DNA of 64,000 nt. Origin: Macquaria australasica (taxonomy: Eukaryota; Chordata; Actinopteri; Centrarchiformes; Percichthyidae). The stretch is taken from the NCBI GenBank assembly GCA_005408345.1, contig SEMN01000059.1:1077501-1141500 (forward strand), given 5' to 3'. Under the pieces are notes generated by a model. It did no database searches. It worked only from the letters and a program-made list of their open reading frames with translations, and was not told where the DNA came from. Positions 49,701-61,700 of this stretch are shown here, in pieces; the stretch's first letter is position 1, and every line of letters starts with the position of its first letter. The position numbers were made by a program, and so were the translations under genes.

Positions 49701-52700
49701 CATGTTTTGACTGCAGCTGCAGGCCAGAACATCAATAATAACAGATGGATACCAATCACAATCCGGTATGATATGTCTCTCCTACTTTCCTCTCTATTCC
49801 CTATTATTCTATCGCCACAGACATTATCACTGTCTTAGAAATAACACTTTTTGTAATTAGTACTGAACATGACATTTGTGTTATTACCTGTGATTTTTGA
49901 AAAAGGAAGAAAAACAAGACTATTAGCCTTGTTTTTATAAATCAGGATGTCTGTGTAGGAAGTGCATAAGTATCAAGTGTAAAGTATTTGTCACTAAAGA
50001 AGCCACCATGGTCTGATTATATCAATGCTAGAATAGCTAAGATTTTAAACTCCTTCTGTCTGTACTGATACACCTTTGCGGATTTATACGGTTGATTTCT
50101 TCACCATACCAATCAAATAAAACAAAAACCAATGAAATCATACGTGAAAGTGTATGTTCGGAACTCATGTTGTTTAAAGAAAGAAAGAAAGAATGCAAGT
50201 GAATCAACTTCATCAATTTATTTCCTACTCTGCCGCTGCAGTTATATATTCCTCTCTGTTTTTCAAAAGCCTAAAAACAAGAACAGAAAAAAAACCTGAA
50301 CAAAAAATACACACAATGTATTTTTAAAATTTGTGCACATTCACTTATTCAATAACTTAAAAAATGCGTGCAGTGCTCAGTCCTCCCCACTCTGATTATG
50401 TTCAATGGGATTTTTACACAAGGTTACATGTCATATTCTCTTTGATAAAACCCTGTGAAATCATGTCTGTCCAGTAGCTGTCCACATCAGTGCTGATCAG
50501 AGATTTGATTCTACCGTAATACAGAATTGCTGTGAAAGCTCACTATATCAGAAAAATCCCAATTTTAATGCCCTGGATCTCTGTGCAGCTCAGCAACAGT
50601 GCAGTCCCTGACATGTGTCAAAATGTCAAAGTCACATAAACAAAGAAAACTGTCCAGTTTGCTGGCAGTCTTGCTTTTGGCACGGTGCATACTAACAGCC
50701 AGCTGTCTCCTTCAGAAAATTATACACAGAAATTGCAATCACATATTCAGTCTTTCTGAAACTTATTTTAATAAATGAAACAATGAGATACAAATTATTG
50801 ATTGTATTCCAATCTTACCTCCTTTACATGAATCTCATCATGCAAGAATAAATAGGTGTACCTTCTGTCGTCTTTAAGCTAACACAAGCAAATGGGTCTA
50901 TTCTAAATAACAACTATAGCTTACTGTGTGTCAGACTGTGGATTTATTTTTCATGAAACTCTACAGTTTTATTGTTTTTGACCATGTACAAAAAGGGGCA
51001 AAATATATGTTACCATCTGTGGCATCTTATAGATCATTTACAGATAGTTTACAGAGAGATTTGGGATCATTGACCTTTGATTCAGTCTGCTGAGAAAATT
51101 GGCCATTTCGGCAAATGGTTATGGAGTGTTTTCCTGTAAGTGGCTGAGACCATCTAATGTTGGCTATACAATAGACAAACCATACACCTTCTGAATGACT
51201 CAGTAATTTTCTTATACTTATTCAGAAATTGTTATGATCTGGAAAGGGCTCACTGCACATAGTGCAATACTTCTTTACTTAAATAAGATCTTGCATACAT
51301 GATAAGGCCTTGTGGAGCAAGACTAGTTCAATGACCCATGAATGGATCCATGGCACTACATATCTGTCCAGATTATTAAAGTTGAATGTCTAAAGTAAAA
51401 TGCACACCTGCACACTTCACCACAGCATTCAAATGACTTTAAATTATATTTAGCAGTTCATATAATGTAACATTTTAAAAAGCTAGATCCCATTAAAAGT
51501 TTAGATTTAATCCAGTTTAAACAATGACAAAATTCATAATGAATGAATTTTGTTTATTAATATTTTTTCTACAATATTTGTTACCACATTGTTGCACCAT
51601 TTTTAACTCAAGTATGAATGAGGTGTGGAGAATTTAATCAATTCTTGTATAGAAATAGAATGCTGCCTTCGCTGAGAATAATTTGACATTTTGCTCTAAA
51701 TAAAAATTGTGTCAATATCAACTGATGTGTCCAACTAATAGTGACAAAGATTTATTTTCTTCATTAAAAACATGATACAAAAATACAGTATAACATAATA
51801 CAGCACATAAAAAATAAATAACTGTATGTAAATCCATTTAAGTTGAGCTCCAAGTATGTATGTAGCTACTCTTGTGGATTATCAGGGGAAAACAGTTGAC
51901 TCCTAAGCATTTGGCAACAGATTCGGTACCAAACGCTGAACCTGATCCACATGCGTTTGCACTCCTTGCTCGTCTCATCCAAATAGGTCTGATCGCATTG
52001 CTTCCCGATGCACAGCTGATCTTCTGTCTCCGTGGTGCACACACAGGCTTACAGCTCAGGCACTGTGGGGCAGAGTGAGCCAGTGGGAGAAATAAGAGAG
52101 GGCCTGCTGCTGAGCTCTGCCTCTATTTATTCTTGATCGGTTCAGCAATTTTATTCATATGCAAATGAGCACATGACATCATCTAGTCATGTTTGAGCAG
52201 TGAATACCTACTTTCCTTGGATGATAGTTGGCAACACTGAATAGCAGCTGCTTCAACTTGCTTTCAGCGTCTACAGTATGCAGTGCAGGTCAGTGGTTGT
52301 ATTTAACTGTAAATAATTCAATCTCCAACGACCAAACAGGGAAAATTGCCTGATCACTGTGTCACTGTAACACAAACTCATCTCCCTCTTTTTTCTAATT
52401 TTTTTCCCTCTTCCACCGCTCACACACACTCTTATTTTCAACCCACCAATCTTATTGTCATCTTGACTGTTCTGATGACACACAGAACATCAGAAAAATA
52501 TTTGCCTTTTGCTTTCATAGCTGGCTGCCTTTTGCACTGATGCAGCATGGTTGACATAAAGAAGCAGTATGACACCTCTGTTCAGCATACAGCACCATGC
52601 TATGAAAAGAAACAAAAAATGCCACTTCACTTCAACTTTCTTGATGTTTACCCATGCTGGGCTTATATGCACTGTAGTTTTGATAATGACATAATTGCTG

Positions 52701-55700
52701 TCACAAGAGGATGAGCACAAATAACACATTAAACAAGGTGGAGGGTTGATTTAAATGGCATTAAAATCCCCCTTGTGGGTGGTCTACACAGCTGTTGCTG
52801 CAGCTCAAATGTTTAGCTCTACATTGTTCCCCCTCTAGTATCAACACAATTTAGGTAATAGATGTCAATAAATTAAAATATATATATATTGTGAAGGAAG
52901 TTTTGGATTTTCTTGACCCAGCCCTATTTGCAGTTCTCTCTGAGCCACAGAGGACCATTGTTCAACAGTCATACACCACTCCATCTTGCTAATCATCCCC
53001 AACAAAGGGATGAAAGACATTGCGAATATTTAATCAAGAAATTCGCAGCCTGTTCTGACAGTAAACATAATTGAATGAATCACATTTTGCTTTTGTAGAG
53101 AAGCTTTTGTAGAGCAAGATTGCACTAAAACGATCAAAACAATCCAAACAGGCTGCCACATACATGAAACATACTTACCTTTCTTTAAAATGAGAAGAAT
53201 GGGGAGAGCTTGCGTTTGATTTACTTTGACTTCATACGCTGTCGAAAACTGCAGTCTGTGTAGAAACAGTGGCTATGGTTTGAGAAAAGCAGGATATTAT
53301 AGCTTATGTTTACTCAGGCGCACTATCAATAGTTATGCAGATTTTCTGAATGTAATGGTGTTACGGTGCATTGTGTTTTCCAGTGAAATAATGCATAATG
53401 GACAGGCAGATTGATAGTCACTCAAAAAATTACCATAACATAGCAACTTAAAGTATGTTTTCTGTTTCTGGAAATATTTAATTGCGTTTTTTAACAACTA
53501 AGTCTACAACCCATTTGTAGCTCTCCAATATAGACTGTAAAGTTGGCAAGACAGAAGGCCACTACTGAAATGCCCTGTGCTGCCATATAATTTCACAAAG
53601 GAGAGTGTTCAGTGTCATTTTTCATTTGGGGAGGACATGTTTGTTGTTGGCTTGGTTTTTTGATGTCGGTAAGTTTTCTTTTGGGGATGTTCGGGACAAT
53701 ACTGCTACGATTAAAGTTTGAGAGCGGCAGACTCCAAATGCTCCCCTGGTCATTTGTGAGGGCGTGTACATTATTGGTTGAATCCCGTTGTGCTTAGCAT
53801 TCACTGTTGGAATGTTTTTCATTCAGAAAAGCACAGTCAGAGATCAATGGGGATGACACATAGCATTCTGCAGCATCACATTTCTCTCCTTGTCACAGGT
53901 GAACTCAGAGTCCCTGGCAGATACGATTATTTAAATTTTATGCCACTTTTGTAGGGACTTTCTTTCTCTCCTGTCAAAGGAATGGGAGTAGTGTCTCAAG
54001 TGTGATTCTGACTTACTGGGAATATTCTTTTTTATGATTTTTTGTGTCTAGCAACTCATGGGTTTTGGTGTTCATGTTGATGTCTTTACAAACTGTCATA
54101 TCATTTCTGTTTAAAATGCACCAGATATTTCATTTCAGTATGAGCCGTGCGTGAAAACCTGGCCATTACATCTGCAATTTTCTCACCGTTTGGTGAGAAC
54201 TTCTTCTGAACTTCTTTGTTGGATGCTGTTGAAATGTCAATGTAATGCTTGATCAGGGAAAGTAAAGGACCCAAATTGCCTTACCTGTGTGCTTATTTGG
54301 TGATTGGATAGAGTATTGTTGCATGTCTTTATAATTCAGACTTGAATTAACAAATTGATTCAAAATACTCGCACTCCAACAAAAAAGCACTTGCACCACC
54401 AGCCTTTTCCAACAAAAGTGCACTAATGGTGATCAAGGGAAAAGTATATGGTATCTCCTAATGAGACATTTGTGAGATTATCAATGTCCCAATTATTATA
54501 ATTATAAATACTTAAACACTGTAGTTACTGTACATTCATTTAGCAGACATTTTTGTCCAAAGCGACTTCCTTTTTTTTTCCTGTAGGAGCCATTTGGGTT
54601 CAGTTTGGCTTGCTCAAGACACTTTGACATGTGGACAGGGTGAGCCAGGGATCAATCCAGCAAATCTATGACTAATGGACGATTGATAAAGCAGAAGCCG
54701 AGATGTCCTGACTTTTATTCCCTAAAGGTCAAGCACTAAAAACACTGGATCCTACAATCTTTGTGTATCTTCGTAAATTATCTTATTATGTACAAGTATT
54801 GTTGTACAATATTGTCAGTTATTATTCCAATAAAACCATCACTTCCTGCCATCCCACTTCTACACTGGAATCTGTCTCTGCCTCAAATCTCAAATCTCCG
54901 AAAGCGTGAGTTCTTGCTTTAAAAGTCCACACACAACACAGGACAGCACGTCTAAAATATTGAAACCGTTGTGTTGTGGGTAATGTATTAATAAATAAGT
55001 AATATGTTGTTGTCAGTGTTACTTTTCACTCTAATAATGAAGCACCTTAATGTTTAAAATCTAGTGGTCAATTATTGATCTAGTGAAAACGCTCGTACTT
55101 ACATTGCATATGGAATTCTTGAACAGTTGTTTCATGATTCTTTTAAAACTTAACTTTAATAGTCTACTCACTCACCATTGAATATTGTTTAGATGTAAAA
55201 ATGCACACGAGGGTGTGAAATGTTGCCTAGCAACAGCGGCTGTAAGAGGAAGAAAACAGTCGAGCGCTGTGAGAAGAAACGCTGAAATTTCAAAATAGTA
55301 GCAAATTTCAGACCAACTGAGGAGTCTGAGTTATTTTAAGTAACGCAACACAAATGTGGGAAACTCAAGAGTCCTGAGTTCAAGTTCTGTCCAAGTCAGA
55401 AACAACTGTTCACCTCTGTCAACCCGCCCAGTAGCACGCTTGCTAATAAAGAACTAAGAGGGCTGTTTAATGTCCATCTATCTACTCTGCATTTTAGTAC
55501 ACAGGTGTAGGGTTTTAGGTAACTCAAAAGTAAAATAATTGCTGCTGTAATTAGTGTTTGTGTGTGAGTAATGGGTGAAGTAATTTGGAAGAGTAATTAG
55601 TAAACAGTCATTGATTACTTTTTCTGAACTACACAGTGACTGAACAGTGGACAGAACCCTCCTTAGCACTTTCCCACTGGTTTTTTAATCGCTGGGAGAG

Positions 55701-58700
55701 TAATAGGGAAACAACATTTATTTTGGGTAAGTGCCATGCCATATGTGCAACTGGGTGAAAAGTGAGGTCTTAATATTAGCATAGCATTTTGTTTATTAAT
55801 CCACATCCCCTTGACACAAATCTGCCAAATCTGAGGTAGCATATGTTTATCAATCACAAAGTATTCAGCGTTGTATTGACAAGTACCCCCATAAAAGATT
55901 CATTGAAGAAGCAACCAGCAGCCATGCCTACTCACTGGGAATTTCTTTTGTGAAGCCCCACAATGCCAAGAGGCTTGCTGTGTGCTGTCTAATTGTATTG
56001 GTGGAGATATGATGATAGAACACAGGCTATCCAAATTAATTGAGGCTTGCCAGTCACAGCACAAATTATGCAGCAAATGCTGCAGTGCTGCGTGTGAGAA
56101 AGTCACTGCACCAGAGCCAGAGCAGCAGTCAATGTAGGTGTAGATTATGGTCTGATACAGGGCTTGTTGCACTTAAGGAAAAAACCAACAAACAGGTCCC
56201 TCCTGACGTCTTGTGCAGTAGGTGCTATGGCAGGATAACATTTCACGATGATACATGATTATTAAGCATATGTGGGTTTATTTTCTCTCTTTTCATTCAT
56301 ATGTGATGTATAACTCTACAGCCTGTTGTGCTAAAAAGAATATCAAAGTAACAGGTGGTACTCAAATTCCTTTATATATGTAATCTGAGTGACCCATTTA
56401 CATTCTATCTACTCACAGGTATGAAACACTGCTGAGCATCGTCTCCAGTTGCAGAACTAATAGACTCTTGACTCTAAATCACTAAATGACTTGTGAATTA
56501 TAAATTCACCACTAACGTGTTCCACATTATCATTTGCTTTTTTGTACAAATCTGAAATATGATTAGAATAATAAGCCGTTGGGAAAAAAAAATCTACATC
56601 TTGCCCATCAGCCAGTGAAAACTGTTGCAAGGGCACCGGCACGGTGCATGATGTTTTACTGCCATCTGTTGCCAATACTTTCAGATGTTTTATGCAATAG
56701 TAATATTTTAATGATGATCCTCCCTCATTATTAATTTTCTGCAGGGGACTGTGAAGGAGGCACGTTCAAACAGGATTGTAAAGGCAAACACCACACCACC
56801 AGGTTTAACAAATACCTTTGTGTAAAGGTGCTGTGCTGAAAATATTTCTGAGCTCCCTTAACATTGCAGGTAATATTTCAGTGGTGATCCTCAGGAAAGT
56901 TGCAGTAATGCAGTTGCACTGAATTAGTCACACACAAGACGCGAACTTAATGAGGACATTAGAGATGACAAATCACTTATGATTAGCGCATTAGCCAGAT
57001 GAAGAAATACATAAATGATGATTGAAGTAAAAATGATCACAGCCATATTGTGCTTTTGTGTGTTTGGAGAAAATGAAATATTCATATGTTTTTTTGTTTG
57101 TTTACCACAAGTTGGGAATTTGCTATTGTTGGTCCTGTGAGACCCAGCACTGAATGGTGCACGGGGAGCCCAATAAGACATTACATAGTGCTTCATCTCT
57201 GCGTTAGAAAAAAAATACCCTGGCCTCTTTTTCTTCTGATTCACTCACATGTTTGTTTGTGTAATATAATCCATTGTGGTTTTGTGTTTGTGTGTATGTG
57301 TGTGTGGTGGTGATGCTGATGTGGTGCTGTGGGGCATATTCCTAGCTATCTAGCTACTAGACCAAGTAAAGTAGTCAGAGTCATCTTTATAAATAGCAAT
57401 TTTTGCCTTAGAGCAAGACCAATGTAAATTAGCCTGGTGGAGCATTCAATGTGCTCACGAGAGCTCATCAAGTAACATCATCCTGTTTGCTTAGTGAGCA
57501 TGCTCTCCGTGTCTCATAGGGAAAGTCTTTGCAGCATTAGCAGGCCAAATAAAATGCTACTGTAGTAAGCACCTAAATGTGTCTCAAACACCCTCTGCAA
57601 CAGGGAGTTTTCTAACAATATTGTGATGTTTCATACCTCACCAACAGCCTGTTTTTTGCTGCACAAAGACGTGGATTGCAGTATTAGATCATTTCACTCA
57701 TCATTAGGATCTTGTTATATTCTCTTGACCTGAAAATAAACAGTGGGGAAATGTAGTTTTCTGAGATCACTCACTGATAATGGGAGGATGACCTCAGAAA
57801 CACACCGGGCACCCAGAGGATGCTGATGGATGTCTTCTCTGGGCACTAGGTTGCATTTCACGTTTGCAGTCTTAAATTGTGCCTTCATCTATCAGTGTGT
57901 GTGTGTGTGTGTGTACAAAACAGCTCTCATGATTTACATACCTGTAATTAGTCCTACCTGAAGTTGTATGTGATGTGATTGCCTCAGGGAGGCGTCCTGG
58001 AAGGCTGTTTCAAATTAGCAGGAGGGCGATTGCCCTGATTGTTTCCATCTGGCCGTTAAAGCAGACATTTGAGGGTTTTTTCTCATCAACAGTGGTACGA
58101 TCACAAAGAACGGATGAATGAATGTTGCAGAATCAGATTTTGCGGATAAGAAACACTTTACTTGCATTACACCTTCACAGGAAAACCATGAATAAACCTA
58201 TGGAACCAAAGTGCATCATATAGATTACTCCCTTACAGAAGCCTGTTTATGTGCGTGGCACAGAGTGTGCAAGCCTTTGCATAATGTACAGGCCTGTAAA
58301 GAGGCTTCTATTGTATATTGCCAGTATAAAGCCAATGATGAATTGGAGAGAGGGAATCACTTGACTCTGCCAAAGCTGGAATATGACACAAGTAGACCAG
58401 CTACTTAACATTATGGCTGCAACATTAATGACTAGTACAATTGTATATTTCCCCAGAGAGACACAGGGGGTCAAATGATAAAATTGTCTTCCTACTCATT
58501 AGGTTTATAATGTATATCTGCTTTGTGCCCTCATTTTTATCATTAATTAATCCTGAATGACATAATGAGCACTTACACTCACGATAATGTTTTTGCAGGC
58601 TGATTTGTTTCCTTATTATTATTATTATTATTATTACTATTATTGTCATTATTATTATTATTATTATTATTGTATGCTATTTTATTTGAAACAGTATGTG

Positions 58701-61700
58701 AAATAGTAAGACATATCATGTACTAGTGCTAGGTTATCTGAATCTATGGTTTATCTGTAGTGTATTTACAGGCATTATTATGTGCATTTCATATCTGCTC
58801 AGGAGCACAACAACTTAAAGAATATCACCGCAGCACTGAGCGGAAACCCATTTCTGGACTTATTTTTTAAATCCAGCTGTGGAAGCCGTTCTCTGTTTTT
58901 GTTGTCTCTCCTGGGTTTTGGGAGCTAGTGTGGGATACAAACGCAACATTGCTTCCAACCCAATGTACCAGTGCATGAAGCTTCTCAGAAAACAGTGTGT
59001 AATGTATACGTAGTCATACATTGTCAGTTTATAGTATGGTCTCAATGGTCACATTAGCAGCTTCATTACTGTGACTGCTCTGTCTGTCTCTCCATCAGAA
59101 TAGTTTTCATGCTTTGCTGGATTTATTGCGAGTATCAGATATTGCAGCTGTTCTGACTGACCCTGGTCTCTCTCTCTGTTCTCTCTCAACAGATACAATC
59201 TGCCTGTTGGCAAACTAGGAGGGTCATGTAGGATTGAAATAGCTGCAGATAATGGCACGGCCCAGCGTCTCGAGGAGTATGTGTCACACCCCTTGTCAGA
59301 GGTAACCTGACCTGCCTGCAGTCAAATTAACCCTTTGTGCAACCACTTTCTTAAATTAGCATTTCTAACCTGTAATCATGTCTTTGGCATCTCCTTCCTT
59401 TTACAGTACAGCTTTCCTTAGACATATAAAATGTTAATTAAAACTGTAATTTAATTTGGCACACATGACTTCAGCATCCATGAGTAAACAATCAACAGTA
59501 TCAGTAACATAGAGTATGTTTTCACAGAGAACCATTATACACTGCGCTGTTCATGAATGTTAATGAATGTTAATGAATTTTCAGACCTACCATAGTTTTT
59601 TTGTTTTTGGATTATTATTTTTCTTTATTCCGGGCAAATATATCTGTCACTCTATTCACTTATGTAGTACATTATTATCAAACTTTTCTGGAACCAGGTG
59701 AATTTGAGGTTAAACCTACCCATGCAGTGTATTTTGTTCTTTTTAGTGTCAATTAAGTGGGCGTTCAGAACAAAAACAGCCCCGGTCAAAAAATAAATAA
59801 ATAAATGTGAGATATGAAATAATCATGGTAATAACATGAAAATAATCCAGGAAGTTTGAGTAATAGATCTATGAGTTTTAAGGCTTATCAGGTGCCAAAA
59901 TACTGGAAAGTTATCACAGCATTTTATCTTTCATCATGACAGCGTCCATGTTACGTAAGTAATCTTTCAGGAATGTGCACTTACACATATTGTAATACAT
60001 TAGCATTTAGAGTCCAGCAAACTTACTACAGTGCGTACGTTTTGATATCAAAAATGTCTTGGTAGCATCAAGTATCTTGGTCTTTGATTAGACAGTTTCT
60101 GATTTAAATCCTAATTTAGCATATTTTAGACTTCTTCTATTATTTATATTTAAAATTTGGCTTTTGTTCAATGATAAAAGGTTGTTTTTTTTGAGAATGT
60201 TCCTCATAATAAGATATTTAAAAAAGATATTGTTCTGGTATTGGTTCTGATACTTCAGTACATCAGCACTAAGATCAAAGAATTTCAAATGTGATATATC
60301 AAATAATAAATAATGATAGTTTAGATAAGCTTAGAGCTCCTGGCTGCTGCCTGTAGATATACAGCTAAATCATGGCTTGTATGAGTTTGCAATATATTTA
60401 TTGTTGCCTTTAATCACTTACAGAGCTCATGACAGCAACATCATGAGTAGATTAACGGTATGTTATCAAGAGATATGAATGAAGAACAGGAGCTCCATTT
60501 AAAAGCATGCTCACCTGTTACATTATTTGCCAAGATGATCACACCTGGCAAGTAATGTCCTTAATGGCGAGCATGTAAGTAGCACTAAGCTAGCTTCACT
60601 TGTTAATCACAGGCCGGTCTTTTCATTCTGGCTCATTAATTTGATTAACAACACCTATATTTGTTATTAAATTAATCATTTTGTTTTTCACTTTGAAAGA
60701 CGCAGAGAGGGGCTCAACCTTCCCACAGGCTCAACATGCCTCCCCCTCCCTCAGTGTGATTTATGGTCTTCTAATTTGAGATGCCAAGATGTTTCATTTT
60801 GTTTTTTTTCTTTTTGTTTTTTTCTTTTTTTTGTTAATAATGCATTCATTACACGAGTATCTTTGCAACAATGATATTGCACGTTGGTTGCGAGTTACCC
60901 TTTGCCAACTTTTATAGAAGACTAATGTATTACCATGATTTAAAGATATAGTGAATGAATGGGTATTGATTTTAGTTAGTCCTCAACACCAGTCAAATTA
61001 AACCAAATTAGAATGGTATACAAAGGGTTATATTTGTTGGCATGCAACAGTTGAACTTTGAGCTAATTTCTTTAAAATGATATATAGTAGGGAAAGCAGA
61101 AAACGCACACATGTTGGAATACAGCTATAAAAGAAGCTACAGTGTGAACTCCACATTGTGGCCTGTTGTTAAGGGTTGCAGAGGGTCTAAGGATAGAGGG
61201 TGTAGTACGAAGTACAGATTGTAAAGCCCTTTGGGTTAAAACCAACACTCCATACATGGCCTGGCTGCAGACCTTAGAGAGATCATGAAGTTAACTATAC
61301 AGTTTCCAATCTAGACTGCTGAGGCTCCTCAGGCAGTTTAGTAGATGCCAGTGCAGCACACCTCACGAACACTACCAAAATAACTTGGTATTTGTCAAAT
61401 TATAATAGTAATAATAGCAATAATAATAATAGTAGTAGTAATAACAGAGATGCTGTACTGCAAAGTCAGTAAGTCATAGCCAATATTACCTTTGGCGATT
61501 TAGACTGGAAGCCAACATACAGCAGGGAGGGGTAAGTTTTAAAATCAAAATATTTTAAAATTATGTCTTAAATCTCACAGATTACAAGTGTTCAAGACCT
61601 GGAGTATTATGAACATGATTATCTTGCTTTGAAAGTCATACTACTACATTTTTAACTAAGGTCATTTCCATAAAGCAAGCTTTTAGTGCTCAATTACAAT

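Larger units (their letters stand above)
49766..59192 (+). other. eys intron 16
   Basis: A 9.4-kb phase-2 intron. It contains a minus-strand promoter-like cluster with open frames (51740-52182), a retroposon-like segment (about 54530-54660), a GT tract (57893-57914) and an ATT tract (58612-58671). The remainder is AT-rich with no recognised gene. Confidence 0.75.

Noticed and set aside
51838..52048. Calling the minus-strand cysteine-rich frame a CDS
   Set aside because: No start codon at its beginning, no recognised domain, and other frames over the same bases are open too. Kept as a candidate only.
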